DNA of 64,000 nucleotides from Caulobacter sp. UNC358MFTsu5.1 (GTDB lineage Bacteria > Pseudomonadota > Alphaproteobacteria > Caulobacterales > Caulobacteraceae). A program made the position numbers and the translations under genes. Below the pieces are notes generated by a model, which saw only the letters and a program-made list of their open reading frames with translations, searched no databases and was not told the DNA's origin. The stretch covers positions 191,001 through 255,000 of the forward strand of contig NZ_JONW01000005.1 in NCBI RefSeq assembly GCF_000712075.1, in the 5' to 3' direction. This document shows positions 50,532-58,503 of the stretch, piece after piece. Each line of letters opens with the position of its first letter. Within the stretch, counting starts at the first letter, position 1.

Positions 50532-50963
50532 GTGAACGAACTGAAAGCCTACCTGCTCGGGCGGTCGACCCGATCGGAATACTGGATCGGCGTCGTCTGC
50601 ATGACGATGGCCTGCATGGTCGCCAACTTCCTCTTGCGGAATCCGACCCTGGTCAGCGGCCTGAGCTTCATCCCCTGGGCGGTCATCGCCTCGCGCCGCC
50701 TGCGCGACTTCGGCCGTTCCCCCTGGTGGTGCGTCTCCACGGTGGTCGGCGGGTTCGTTCTCGGCCTGGTCGCCGGCGTGATCAACGCCTTCGTCCAGGC
50801 CGGCGGCGGCGCCGCGCCGCTGACGCCGCCCTTGATGATGCTCGGCTATGGGCTGGTGAACTGGGGCGTCATCATCTTCATCGGCAGCCAGAAGAGCGTC
50901 GCGCCCGGCGCTCGCGCGTCCACCTCCAGTGAAGAGGCCGCGCTGCTCAACACCTTCGATTGA
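50532..50963 (+). CDS. DUF805 membrane protein 4
   Basis: This 143-residue protein starts at GTG 50532, behind GGGGGACG. It has the DUF805 layout: LKAYLLGRSTRSEYWIGVVC, then IPWAVIASRRLRDFGRSPWW and helices STVVGGFVLGLVAGVINAFV and LMMLGYGLVNWGVIIFIG. The cytosolic tail is Ser/Glu-rich. Its stop lies three bases before the convergent g11 stop, showing tight packing into the GTA cluster. Confidence 0.83.
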   Translation: MNELKAYLLGRSTRSEYWIGVVCMTMACMVANFLLRNPTLVSGLSFIPWAVIASRRLRDFGRSPWWCVSTVVGGFVLGLVAGVINAFVQAGGGAAPLTPPLMMLGYGLVNWGVIIFIGSQKSVAPGARASTSSEEAALLNTFD

Positions 50964-50966
50964 CGG

Positions 50967-51509
50967 CTAAAGCCGCCTCGCCCCAAGGCTGACCGCCCGG
51001 GCCAGGGCCTGGGCCAGCTGGGCGTCGGAGCGGGCCAGGGACGCGACCTCGCCGCCCTGGACGTTGACGGTGACATTCACGCCGCCGGTGCCGGCCGGCG
51101 CGATCGTCCCGCCGCTGGCCGGCCGGAACAGCTCGGGCCCGCGCTCGCCCACCAGATAGGCCCCGCCGGCCGCCACAGGGCCGCCGTCGGCCCTCGCTCC
51201 GGAGAATGGGGCTCCGGAAAACGCCGAGCCCAAGGCGCCGGCCAAAGCCTGGACCAGGCCGCCGCCGCCGCCGGAGGTCCCGGCCGACATCGCGTCGATC
51301 ACCGCCCGCGCCAGCTCGGCCAGGCTGACCTTGCCGTCGGCGGCCGCGTGGGCCAGCGAGCGGACCAGGCCGGCGCCGGCCTTGGCGAAGGCCTCGTCGA
51401 TGCCGCGCGCCGCCTGCTCGGCCGGGGCGCGCAGGGCGGCCAGGGCGGCGGCGGCCTCGGCGGCGCGGGCGGGGACGGCGTCCAGGCCATCCGGATCGAA
51501 GTCGCTCAT
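50967..51509 (-). CDS. GTA g11-type tape measure protein
   Basis: This 180-residue protein starts at ATG 51509, overlapping the g10.1 stop. GTA tape measures are short (RcGTA g11 about 220) because the tail is short. The typical pattern is present: an alanine-rich helical start (RAAEAAAALAALRAPAEQAA), a glycine hinge, then GGPVAAGGAYLVGERGPELF followed by RPASGGTIAP. It fixes tail length and may pass into the recipient envelope. Downstream lies the DUF805 array rather than g12. Confidence 0.87.
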   Translation of the reverse strand: MSDFDPDGLDAVPARAAEAAAALAALRAPAEQAARGIDEAFAKAGAGLVRSLAHAAADGKVSLAELARAVIDAMSAGTSGGGGGLVQALAGALGSAFSGAPFSGARADGGPVAAGGAYLVGERGPELFRPASGGTIAPAGTGGVNVTVNVQGGEVASLARSDAQLAQALARAVSLGARRL

Positions 51510-51691
51510 GGGGTTTCCTCGTCGGGAAAGCGGGCGATCAGGGCGCCGAGGGCCGCGCGGTCCAGGACCGGGGCGGCGGGGGCTTCTGTCAGGGCGCGCC
51601 ACTCGGCCAGGGACAGCCGCCAGAACGCCTCGGGCGGGATGGCCAGGTGCAGCGCGGCCAGGCGCAGGGCGTCTCGCCAGCGCGCCGTCAT
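51506..51691 (-). CDS. GTA g10.1-type small protein (tail assembly chaperone-like)
   Basis: This 61-residue protein starts at ATG 51691 and reads MTARWRDALRLAALHLAIPP, then EAFWRLSLAEWRALTEAP. This is the rcc01693/HK97-like tail assembly chaperone pattern found between g10 and g11. The start overlaps the g10 stop and the stop overlaps the g11 start, each by four bases. Confidence 0.83.
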   Translation of the reverse strand: MTARWRDALRLAALHLAIPPEAFWRLSLAEWRALTEAPAAPVLDRAALGALIARFPDEETP

Positions 51692-51975
51692 GCGCAGGCC
51701 GCCAGGGCGGCGGCCACGGCCGCGACCGCTTCGGGGATCGAAACCCCGTCCGGCACGGCCGGGTCCTCGCCGCCGCCTTCCAGCAGCGCCGCCAGCACGG
51801 CCAGCAGTTCGCCCGCCGACAGCCGCGCGAACCGTTCGGGCAAGGCGCTCCAGTCCTGCAGGCCCAGGGCCGCCTCGATGCGGGCCAGGGCGCCCAGGAT
51901 CAGGCACAGCCGGCGCGGCGTCCCGGCCAGGGGGACGACGACCTCGCCCCGGGCGGGGTTGGGGGTGTGGGGCAT
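51688..51975 (-). CDS. GTA g10-type protein (tail assembly)
   Basis: This 95-residue protein belongs to the GTA gp10 family: NPARGEVVVPLAGTPRRLCL, then ILGALARIEAALGLQDWSAL and RLSAGELLAVLAALLEGGGE. It probably acts as a tail assembly chaperone with g10.1. It is separated from g9 by a P2-type palindrome. Confidence 0.85.
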   Translation of the reverse strand: MPHTPNPARGEVVVPLAGTPRRLCLILGALARIEAALGLQDWSALPERFARLSAGELLAVLAALLEGGGEDPAVPDGVSIPEAVAAVAAALAACA

Positions 51976-52011
51976 GGACTGTTCTTCTTCGAAGCCATCC
52001 CCTCTTGCACC

Positions 52012-52140
52012 GTCATCCCGGGCCTCGTGCCCGGGACCCCTGGTTCAGCTCGCACGTGAAGCGCAAGCGGTTCGCCAGCGAACCGCCCCTCCCGCACCTG
52101 CGGCGGACAGAGGGGTCCCGGGCACAAGGCCCGGGATGAC
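52012..52140. repeat. Palindromic intergenic element, P2-like
   Basis: The ends GTCATCCCGGGCCTCGTGCC and GGCACAAGGCCCGGGATGAC can pair, with GGGACCCCT/AGGGGTCCC inside. The loop carries GCGGTTCGCCAGCGAACCGC, a second hairpin. It lies between g10 and g9. Confidence 0.82.
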
Positions 52141-52174
52141 GGTGGTTTGTAGGGATGGATGTTGTGATCGGACG

Positions 52175-52591
52175 CTAGATCGCCGTGAACGTCACCGCCC
52201 CGGCCGAGGCCAGGGACAGGGCGAAGGCCGCCTCGCCGTCGTGGTCGCCGGCGTATTCCAGGGCCGCCACCAGGAACGGCCCCTCCAGCTGGACGAAGTC
52301 GGGGATCACCAGCCGCCACGTCCGCGCCGTCTGGGCGAAGAAGCTGTCGCGGACCAGGGCGTCGGACGCCGTGTCGCGGAACACGCCGGCGCCCGAGACG
52401 GCGACCGAGCGCACGCCGGCCCCGGCCAGCAGCTCGCGCCAGCGGCCGGCGCTGTCGCCGTCGGTGGCGTCGATGGTCTGGGCGTTGAGGCTGATCGTCC
52501 GGGCCCGCAGGCCGGCCACGGTGGTGAAGGCCGGCGTCGGGGCGCCGTCGCTGATCTTCAGCAGGATGTCTTTGCCGGCTTGGGCGGCCAT
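52175..52591 (-). CDS. GTA g9-type major tail protein
   Basis: This 138-residue protein matches the phage TP901-1/GTA major tail protein family: QAGKDILLKISDGAPTPAFT, then TVAGLRARTISLNAQTIDAT and DGDSAGRWRELLAGAGVRSV, ending ALSLASAGAVTFTA. It forms the tail tube or, in GTAs, stacks of the short tail. It is flanked by palindromic elements on both sides (52012 and 52626). Confidence 0.92.
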   Translation of the reverse strand: MAAQAGKDILLKISDGAPTPAFTTVAGLRARTISLNAQTIDATDGDSAGRWRELLAGAGVRSVAVSGAGVFRDTASDALVRDSFFAQTARTWRLVIPDFVQLEGPFLVAALEYAGDHDGEAAFALSLASAGAVTFTAI

Positions 52592-52625
52592 TTCAGGATC
52601 TCCGGTTTTCGGGGATTGGGGCGAT

Positions 52626-52745
52626 CACTTGCCCCCTACGGACCGCTACGCGGTCGTCTTCCCCCGGAGGGGGAAGAACCGCGCGCGAGAAGGCTCCGCC
52701 CCCTACGGGGGCGGACAGACGGCGAAGCCGTCAGGTGGGGGCAAG
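52626..52745 (+). repeat. Palindromic intergenic element, family P1
   Basis: This copy begins CACTTGCCCC and ends GGGGGCAAGGGGG. Here GACCGCTACGCGGTC and GACGGCGAAGCCGTC form the internal stems. It lies between g9 and g8. Confidence 0.85.
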
Positions 52746-52763
52746 GGGGTGAGCCGCTGAAGC

Positions 52764-53165
52764 TCAGACGCTCTCGGTCACCGCCCGCACCCGCAGCACG
52801 CCCAGCGACAGCTCGCGGTCGGCGGCGCGGAAGACGTCGGCATAGGTGACGCGCAGGGTGACCAGGCGCCGGCCGGCGACGGCGGGCGAGGCGTTGTGCA
52901 GGGCCGCGCGGACGGCGGCGGTGACGGCGCGGGCCTCCTCCGGCCCGCCGAACTTGCTGGCGCAGGTGACGGTCAGCAGGTGTTCCAGGCCATCCGCCTC
53001 AGGCCCGAACGGCCGGCTCTCCTGGCGGCTCAGGCTGACGCACGGATATATCGGCCGCCGCGGCGCATCGATATGCACGCGGCCCTCGACCAGGGCCGAG
53101 ACGGCGGGCGCGGCCTTCAGGGCCTCGACCACGGCGGCGGCGATCGCCGCGTCGGGGCCGCTCAC
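52764..53165 (-). CDS. GTA g8-type protein (DUF3168)
   Basis: This 133-residue protein starts at GTG 53165, overlapping the g6 stop. It has the DUF3168 tail-completion pattern: AAIAAAVVEALKAAPAVSAL, then VHIDAPRRPIYPCVSLSRQE and EHLLTVTCASKFGGPEEARA, with DVFRAADRELSLGVLRVRAV at the end. It joins the head connector to the tail. No separate g7 gene is visible between g6 and g8. Confidence 0.87.
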   Translation of the reverse strand: MSGPDAAIAAAVVEALKAAPAVSALVEGRVHIDAPRRPIYPCVSLSRQESRPFGPEADGLEHLLTVTCASKFGGPEEARAVTAAVRAALHNASPAVAGRRLVTLRVTYADVFRAADRELSLGVLRVRAVTESV

Positions 53166-53431
53166 AGCCGGGCCTCGCGATACGGGGCCAGCCAGGCCTC
53201 GACCAGGCCGGGCGGCGGTTCCGAACCGTCCCGGTGTTCGTAGGCGTGGGCGACCAGGACCAGCACGGCCAGGCGCAGCGGCGCGGGGCTGGCGGCCGCC
53301 AGGACCAGGCCCGTGGCGGCGGCGACGCGCGCCTCGGCGGCGTCGATCAGCAGGCCGACCAGGGCGTCCTCCGTGGCGTCGGCCACGCGCAGGAAGCCCT
53401 TGGCCTCGGCCAGGGTGATGGAGAGGGGCAT
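53162..53431 (-). CDS. GTA g6-type head-tail connector
   Basis: This 89-residue protein contains the gp6-like connector domain: SITLAEAKGFLRVADATEDA, then LVGLLIDAAEARVAAATGLV and LVAHAYEHRDGSEPPPGLVE. It is shorter than RcGTA g6 (about 200 residues), lacking the second half, but the domain itself is complete. It sits where expected after the capsid gene, with a palindromic element in between. Confidence 0.83.
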   Translation of the reverse strand: MPLSITLAEAKGFLRVADATEDALVGLLIDAAEARVAAATGLVLAAASPAPLRLAVLVLVAHAYEHRDGSEPPPGLVEAWLAPYREARL

Positions 53432-53444
53432 GAAAACCTCCTGA

Positions 53445-53561
53445 GCCCCTCCCCCTCGTGGGGAGGGGTTGGGGTGGGGGGCTACGACGGTGGAAACGGA
53501 GTGGGGCGGCCAACGCCGTTCCCCCCACCCCCTGCCCCCTCCCCACGAGGGGGAGGGGGAG
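53445..53561. repeat. Palindromic intergenic element, family P3
   Basis: The ends GCCCCTCCCCCTCGTGGGGA and TCCCCACGAGGGGGAGGGG are inverted repeats. The centre contains AACGGAGTGGGGCGGCCAAC. It lies between g6 and g5 and is a different sequence from P1 and P2. Confidence 0.82.
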
Positions 53562-53572
53562 CCGCGATGCCC

Positions 53573-54799
53573 TTACGACACCGCGAACTTCAGCAGCTTG
53601 ATCGCGTCGAAGTTCTGCACTCCGCCGCCGACCCGCTTGGTGGTGTAGAACAGCACGTGCGGCTTGGCCGAGTACGGGTCGCGCAGCACGCGGACGCCGG
53701 CCCGGTCGACGATCAGGTAGCCCTTCTCGAAGTCGCCGAACGCGATGGCCATGGCGTTGGCCGCGACGTCGGGCATGGCCTCGATCTCGGTCACCGGATA
53801 GCCCAGCAAGCTGGCCGACTGGCCCGGCTGCAGGGCCGCGTTCCAGATGTAGTTGCCCTGAGCGTCCTTGAACTTTCGCACGGCGCTGACCGTGCGACGG
53901 TTCATCACGAAGCGGCCGTTCTGGCGGTACTGGGTCTTGGCCGCGTAGATCAGGTCGATCAGCTTGTCGGTCGGGTTGCTGGCCGGCCAGGCGCCGGCGA
54001 CGCCGGTGGCCAGATAGCCGACCTGCCCCCAGGTGGCCGAAGCGTCGGCGGCCGCCGTATAGGCCAGCAGGCCTTTGGGTTTGTTGACCCCGTCGCCGGC
54101 GACGAAGGCGCTGGTCTCCTGGGCGGCGAAGGCGTCCTGCACCTCTTCCGCCAGCCACTCGTCGATGTTCACATAGGCGTCGTCGAGCAGGGCCTGGGTG
54201 GCGGCCGGGCTGGCGTAGAGCTCGCCGGCCGGGAAGTCGATCACGTCCAGGGTCGGGGCCGTGGTCTCCGGACGCGCCGCGGTCTCGGCCACCCAGCTGG
54301 CGGCCAGGCCGGCGGTCGAGACGGGCTTGCGGAACGTGCCGGCGCCGATGGTGCGCACCTGGCAGATGTCGCGCATCGGGCTCGCCGCCGCGAGACGGCG
54401 CAGGATCTGCCGCTCCAGCTCGGCCGGGGCGACGTAGCCGCCGGCCGTGGCCACGCCTTCGGACAGGCCCTTGGCTTCCAGGAGAAGCGCCGGGGTCTCG
54501 CCGGTCTTGATGTAGCGGTCGAAGGCGGCCTTGCGCTCGTCGACCCGCGCCAGCGGCGTGTCGCCGCCGATGGAAGGCCGCCGGGCGTCGGCCAGCACGC
54601 GGTCCAGCCGCGCCTGGGCGCTGGAAACGGCCTCGTCGATGCGGGCGACCTTCTCCTCCAGCAGCACGTCGGCGCGCTTGGTCTCCAGCGCGGCGAGGCG
54701 CTGGTCGTTGGCGGCCTTGAAGCCCTCGAACGCGGCCAGCACCTCGTGCAGCGCCGCCCGGGCCTCGGGCGAGGCCGCGGCCTGTTTGGTTTCTTTCAT
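53573..54799 (-). CDS. GTA g5-type HK97-fold major capsid protein
   Basis: This 408-residue protein starts at ATG 54799. Residues 1-75 form a charged coiled-coil scaffold (KAANDQRLAALETKRADVLL), removed by the protease in relatives. The HK97 core starts near SEGVATAGGYVAPAELERQI, followed by DICQVRTIGAGTFRKPVSTA and TSAFVAGDGVNKPKGLLAYT, with DPYSAKPHVLFYTTKRVGGG near the end. Family and length match GTA capsids. Confidence 0.95.
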   Translation of the reverse strand: MKETKQAAASPEARAALHEVLAAFEGFKAANDQRLAALETKRADVLLEEKVARIDEAVSSAQARLDRVLADARRPSIGGDTPLARVDERKAAFDRYIKTGETPALLLEAKGLSEGVATAGGYVAPAELERQILRRLAAASPMRDICQVRTIGAGTFRKPVSTAGLAASWVAETAARPETTAPTLDVIDFPAGELYASPAATQALLDDAYVNIDEWLAEEVQDAFAAQETSAFVAGDGVNKPKGLLAYTAAADASATWGQVGYLATGVAGAWPASNPTDKLIDLIYAAKTQYRQNGRFVMNRRTVSAVRKFKDAQGNYIWNAALQPGQSASLLGYPVTEIEAMPDVAANAMAIAFGDFEKGYLIVDRAGVRVLRDPYSAKPHVLFYTTKRVGGGVQNFDAIKLLKFAVS

Positions 54800-54822
54800 G
54801 GGGTTCTCCGGTTTTGGGAACG

Positions 54823-54950
54823 GTCCTCCCCGCGCGGGGGAGGCGTCGGCGAGGCCGACAGCGGGGTTCACGGAGGGGAAGGGTCGCTCCCCTCCGTCGC
54901 CCGGATCGCGTCCGGGGCGTCACCTCCCCAACGGGGAGGATTTCGGCGGC
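54823..54950. repeat. Palindromic intergenic element, family P4
   Basis: GGTCCTCCCCGCGCGGGGGAGG at the left pairs in part with CACCTCCCCAACGGGGAGGA at the right. Inside is GGAGGGGAAGGGTCGCTCCC. It lies upstream of g5. Between 54951 and 55200 I see no gene, only a possible -10 box (TATAGT, 55117-55122) for the next gene. Confidence 0.65.
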
Positions 54951-55200
54951 GCGGCTTTTCGTACGACGTACCGACTGGCGCGAGCCGGCTTCAAGCCCGG
55001 ACCACGCACGGAAGCTCCAAGCTCAGTCGAAGTATACGCGCCACAATGCAGAGCAAGACTTGCCACGGCCGAAAGAAGATAGTCGCTTTTATTTCGACTT
55101 TCCGGCCAAACTCAGGTATAGTGTAAGAATGGTGGTGAGGCCAAAGGCAGCATCCACCTGCGGCCACCCTCGCGCTCTCGAGGGCAACCTAAAGGACACC

Positions 55201-55416
55201 ATGTCCCCTACCTCTCCGCAGAAGCGGATCTACAAAGTGACCGGCGTGATGCCGGACCATAAGCGGAAGCACCCCCAGAAGGTGGTGCGCTACGTCATGG
55301 CCTTCGAGCCGAGCTACGCCGTGTCGCGCTTCCAGACCGATACGAGACGCGTCGCGCGGGCCTGGAAGCCGATCATCGTCAAACGCCTGCCGCCCGGCTC
55401 ACGGCTTCTGCACTAA
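55201..55416 (+). CDS. Small basic hypothetical protein inside GTA cluster
   Basis: This 71-residue basic protein reads SPTSPQKRIYKVTGVMPDHK, then VVRYVMAFEPSYAVSRFQTD and WKPIIVKRLPPGSRLLH. A strong terminator follows eight bases after its stop and a TATAGT box lies about 80 bp upstream, so it appears to be an independent unit running against the GTA operon. Codon use and own signals suggest a real gene; I do not recognise the family. Confidence 0.6.
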   Translation: MSPTSPQKRIYKVTGVMPDHKRKHPQKVVRYVMAFEPSYAVSRFQTDTRRVARAWKPIIVKRLPPGSRLLH

Positions 55417-55423
55417 ACCCAGA

Positions 55424-55451
55424 ACGCCCCCGGTTCGCCGGGGGCGTTTTT
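55424..55451 (+). terminator. Rho-independent terminator
   Basis: A 10-bp perfect stem ACGCCCCCGG (55424-55433) and CCGGGGGCGT (55438-55447), with loop TTCG, is followed by TTTT. UUCG is an exceptionally stable tetraloop. It ends the gene at 55201 and would also be met by GTA transcription only in the opposite sense. Confidence 0.85.
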
Positions 55452-55507
55452 CGCGCCGGCGCCCAAGGCGGGGAGCCCCCCCTGTCCGCTGAAATCCTGT
55501 ACGGCCG

Positions 55508-55996
55508 CTAGGGCCGCGCCGCGGCCGCCAGGTCGATCTCGCGATAGGTCGACAGGCGTTCGAAATGCAGGTTGCAGATCTCGGCGCCGGGCGAGACCAT
55601 CAGCCGTATGCGGGTCTGGGCCGGCTCGTCGTGCCAGATCACCAGCCGCAGGATCACCTGGTCGCTGATCCTCAGCGGCCGGCCATGGTCGCGCTGCAGC
55701 TGGTCGAGGGTTGCGCCGCAGGCCTTGAAGGGCACGCGCAGCATGACCAGCGACAGGCCCTTGTCGTCGTAATAGTAGGTCGTCCGGACGGCCTGGCCGT
55801 TCAGCACGTACTGACCGGCCGACCGCGCCTGGCCCTTCGACAGCACCTCGCCGCGCTTGACCGGCTTGGTCCCGGGCATCGCCGCCTCCACCTGGGCGGG
55901 CGACATGTCCCACTCGGTGGCGGCCCACCCGGCGTGGGCCGCGGCCGGAACGGTCGCCAGGACCAGGGCCGTCACGATCGTCCAGATCCGCGTCAT
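55508..55996 (-). CDS. Secreted hypothetical protein inside GTA cluster
   Basis: This 162-residue protein starts at ATG 55996. A signal peptide (WTIVTALVLATVPAAAHA) precedes GWAATEWDMSPAQVEAAMPG, a pattern seen in small periplasmic proteins that start each repeat with W-x-M-s-p-x-q-V. It continues VLNGQAVRTTYYYDDKGLSL and ends with IDLAAAARP. It is on the GTA strand between g4 and g5 but is not a GTA family protein. Confidence 0.65.
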   Translation of the reverse strand: MTRIWTIVTALVLATVPAAAHAGWAATEWDMSPAQVEAAMPGTKPVKRGEVLSKGQARSAGQYVLNGQAVRTTYYYDDKGLSLVMLRVPFKACGATLDQLQRDHGRPLRISDQVILRLVIWHDEPAQTRIRLMVSPGAEICNLHFERLSTYREIDLAAAARP

Positions 55997-56116
55997 CGAA
56001 ACTTCCCCCCGCCCTTCCGGGCAAGCTAGACCACGGCGCGGCGCCGGGCTAGCCGACCTCCGCCGCGCTGGGCGGGCCCGAACTTCCAAGGCCGACGCCG
56101 CGCGCTATGGTGGGGC

Positions 56117-56425
56117 ATGGACCTCTCAGCGAACCGCCGCCCGGCGGCCGTCGCCGCCCTGCTCGCGGCCTCTCTGCTCGGCTCGGCCTGCGCCTCGCCG
56201 TCGGACCAGGCCCCGCCCGCGCGCGAAACCGGCGCCGCGGTGTGCCAGGCCCGGCGCACCGAAGCCCAGTGCACGAGGCTCGGGCCGCCGGGCGTCGACG
56301 CCGCCGGTTGCCTGTGGAACAGCGCCCGGAAGCTGTGCCTGTACGACGAAGGCTACCGGATGCCGCCGCCGCCCTTGCCGCCGCCGCCGGTCAGGAGCCT
56401 CGTCCCGAACCCCGGCTCACCCTGA
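56117..56425 (+). CDS. Small exported protein, possible lipoprotein
   Basis: This 102-residue protein has a signal sequence (AAVAALLAASLLGSACASPS); the GSAC would be an imperfect lipobox. The mature part has four cysteines (AAVCQARRTEAQCTRLGP, AGCLWNSARKLCLYDEGY) and a proline-rich C-terminus (PPPPLPPPP). It overlaps the 3' end of g4 by 35 bp on the opposite strand. Function unknown. Confidence 0.55.
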   Translation: MDLSANRRPAAVAALLAASLLGSACASPSDQAPPARETGAAVCQARRTEAQCTRLGPPGVDAAGCLWNSARKLCLYDEGYRMPPPPLPPPPVRSLVPNPGSP

Positions 56426-56831
56426 GCCGCGCCCCCGGCAGCATCGGGAAGGTGACGATCGACACCTCCCACAGCTCCACCCCGGTCAGCACGCGCAGGC
56501 GTCCGGTCTCGTCGGGGCGGGCCTTCACGGCGCGGAAGCCAATGGAGAGGCCGTCCAGGGCCCCGGCCTCGACCAGGGCGGCGACCAGGCGGCCGCGCGG
56601 CGTCGTGCGCAGGACGCGGCCCCGGACGTAGAGGCCCTGGGCGTCCTCGAAGAGCTCGTCCCAGACCCCGATCGGCTCGGCGTCGTCGTGCTGGTGCAGC
56701 ATCTTCACGGCCGCCGGGCCGGTGCGCGCCAGGCTGGCGGCGAAGGCCCCGGCGGCCGTGACGTCGTCGTTGAGGTCGCGCGTCCAGAAGAGGCTGGCGT
56801 GGCCTTCGATGGGGAGGTCGTCTTCAGTCAT
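56391..56831 (-). CDS. GTA g4-type HK97 prohead protease
   Basis: This 146-residue serine protease matures the capsid. Family features are IEGHASLFWTRDLNDDVTAA at the start, VKMLHQHDDAEPIGVWDEL with the catalytic-type His, then LVAALVEAGALDGLSIGFRA with the Ser, and ELWEVSIVTFPMLPGARL near the end. It lies directly after g3.5 (eight-base overlap) and is separated from g5 by 1.6 kb of cargo. Confidence 0.92.
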   Translation of the reverse strand: MTEDDLPIEGHASLFWTRDLNDDVTAAGAFAASLARTGPAAVKMLHQHDDAEPIGVWDELFEDAQGLYVRGRVLRTTPRGRLVAALVEAGALDGLSIGFRAVKARPDETGRLRVLTGVELWEVSIVTFPMLPGARLRVSRGSGRGS

Positions 56832-57075
56832 TCCGGTCTCCGTCCAGCTTGCTCTCGATCCGGGCCAGCGAGGCGCGGGCAGCCTCGGTCTGGGCTTCCA
56901 GTCGGGCCAGGCGCTCGGCGACCGGGGCCTGGGCGTCGAGGCGCTGGCGCAGGTCGTCGATCCGCGCCGACGCCCGTCCGGCCCACATCAGGGCGGCGGC
57001 GGCCTGCAGGGCCACGGCCACGAGGAGGCCGACCGAGACCTGGCGGTCGAGCCGCCAGCGGGTGGGTGAGGTCAT
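56824..57075 (-). CDS. GTA g3.5-type small membrane protein
   Basis: This 83-residue protein has one transmembrane helix (VSVGLLVAVALQAAAALMWA, about residues 13-32) followed by a coiled coil (RIDDLRQRLDAQAPVAERLA and AARASLARIESKLDGDRN). Its size and location between portal and protease match the g3.5 gene of GTA clusters. The function is unknown. Confidence 0.78.
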   Translation of the reverse strand: MTSPTRWRLDRQVSVGLLVAVALQAAAALMWAGRASARIDDLRQRLDAQAPVAERLARLEAQTEAARASLARIESKLDGDRND

Positions 57076-57097
57076 GGGTTTCTCCTGGGGCGGCGAG

Positions 57098-57218
57098 CAC
57101 TTGCCCCCTACGGACCGCTTCGCGGTCGTCTTCCCCCGGAGGGGGAAGAGCCTCGCGCGTCAGGCTCCGCCCCCTACGGGGGCGGACAGGCGGCGAAGCC
57201 GCCAGGTGGGGGCAAGTG
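57098..57218 (+). repeat. Palindromic intergenic element, family P1
   Basis: This copy is bounded by CACTTGCCCC and GGGGCAAGTG and fills the whole gap between g3.5 and g3. Its last base abuts the TGA of g3 (57219-57221). Confidence 0.87.
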
Positions 57219-58373
57219 TCAGCCCTCCAACCCCGCCAACCGCCGCCGCTCCGCGTCCGTGAGGAAACTCGCCCCCTCCAGCCGCGCCCACAGCGCATCC
57301 CGTTCGGCCGACAGCGCCGGCACGGCGTCCAGGTCGCAGGCCACCCGCGCGCCCGGGAACTTCGGCTCGAGCCACACCGACAGCGCCCGCGCCGCCCGCT
57401 CGGCCAGGGGCACGACCGTGTGCCGCCAGAACGCGCCGTTGGCCTCGCGGTAGTTGGCGTAGGTCGCGTCGCCCGGCACGCCCAGCAGCTGGGGCGGCAC
57501 GCCGAAGGCCAGGGCGATCTCGCGGGCGGCGGCGTGCTTGCCCTCGACGAAGTCCATGTCGGCGGGCGTCAGCGACATCGGCCGCCAGTCCAGCCCGCCC
57601 TCCAGCAGCAGCGGCCGGCCGGCGTTGGCGGTCCCGGCGTGGGCGTCGCCCAGCTCGGCCTTCAGCCGCTCGAACTGCTCGGCGCTGAGCCGGTCGCCGG
57701 CCTCGCGGTTGGCGTAGACCAGGGCCCCCGACGGCCGGGCGGAGTTGTCGAGCAGGGCCTTGTTCCAGGCGCCCGAGGCGTTGTGCACGTCGATGGCGAA
57801 GGCGGCGGCCTCCAGCGGCGAGAAGCCGTAGTGGTCGTCGGTGGGGTTGAACAGCCGCAGGTGCAGCACGGGCAGCCAGCCGGACGCGTCGCGGCCGATC
57901 CGGGCGGTGCGGCCGGCGACCTGGTAGTCGTAGGCCAGCGGCCAGCCGCGCGGGCCGGGCGCCACGGTCATGCGGTCGGGTCGCAGGGCGTAGAGCTCGG
58001 TCGGGACGGCGTCACCGCCCGTGTTGTCCTGGGACGCTTCGAGATAGCCGTTCCCCGCCACCTGCAGATGGCCGAAGAACGCCTCCATCAGGTCGGCCCC
58101 GCCCTGCTCGGGATTGGGGGCCTGGAGCAGCCGGCGCAGCGGATGGTCGTCGGCGCGTTTCCCACCGACGAAGACGGTGAGCGGCACCGCGGCGGCGGCC
58201 TCGGCGATCATTCGCACGCAGCGATAGGCGATCGGGTTCTTGGCGAAACCTTCCGACGCCAGGGCCGCGTAGTCGCGCGGCGTCCAGCGAGGACGTCCGG
58301 CCGTGGTCAGGGCGATCAGGCGGGCGGCGCGGGAGTCCTTGGCCTCGGGCGGGCGGGGTTTGAACAGGGGCAT
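57219..58373 (-). CDS. GTA g3-type portal protein
   Basis: This 384-residue HK97-type portal starts at ATG 58373. Signatures are YAALASEGFAKNPIAYRCVR, then LMEAFFGHLQVAGNGYLEAS and LHLRLFNPTDDHYGFSPLEA, with REIALAFGVPPQLLGVPGDA and YANYREANGAFWRHTVVPLA. It forms the dodecameric channel through which DNA is packaged. The length is normal for GTA portals. Confidence 0.94.
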   Translation of the reverse strand: MPLFKPRPPEAKDSRAARLIALTTAGRPRWTPRDYAALASEGFAKNPIAYRCVRMIAEAAAAVPLTVFVGGKRADDHPLRRLLQAPNPEQGGADLMEAFFGHLQVAGNGYLEASQDNTGGDAVPTELYALRPDRMTVAPGPRGWPLAYDYQVAGRTARIGRDASGWLPVLHLRLFNPTDDHYGFSPLEAAAFAIDVHNASGAWNKALLDNSARPSGALVYANREAGDRLSAEQFERLKAELGDAHAGTANAGRPLLLEGGLDWRPMSLTPADMDFVEGKHAAAREIALAFGVPPQLLGVPGDATYANYREANGAFWRHTVVPLAERAARALSVWLEPKFPGARVACDLDAVPALSAERDALWARLEGASFLTDAERRRLAGLEG

Positions 58374-58433
58374 GGAAGGCCTCGCGGAGGTTGAGAACAT
58401 AACGGGAACATGTTAGGGATGAGCCGCCCGGCC

Positions 58434-58491
58434 AAGAGGCTCCGCCCCCTACGGGGGCGGACAGACCGCGTCGCGGTCAGGTGGGGGCAAG
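58434..58491 (+). repeat. Palindromic element P1, right half only
   Basis: Only the second half is present, from GGCTCCGCCCCCTACGGGGG through GACCGCGTCGCGGTC to GGGGGCAAGG. The GGGGG at its end serves as ribosome-binding site for the DUF559 gene. Confidence 0.78.
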
Positions 58492-58503
58492 GGGGTGAGC
58501 CAC

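Noticed and set aside
53162..53165. GTA g7 gene
   Set aside because: g6 and g8 overlap by four bases, so there is no room for g7; many GTA clusters lack it.
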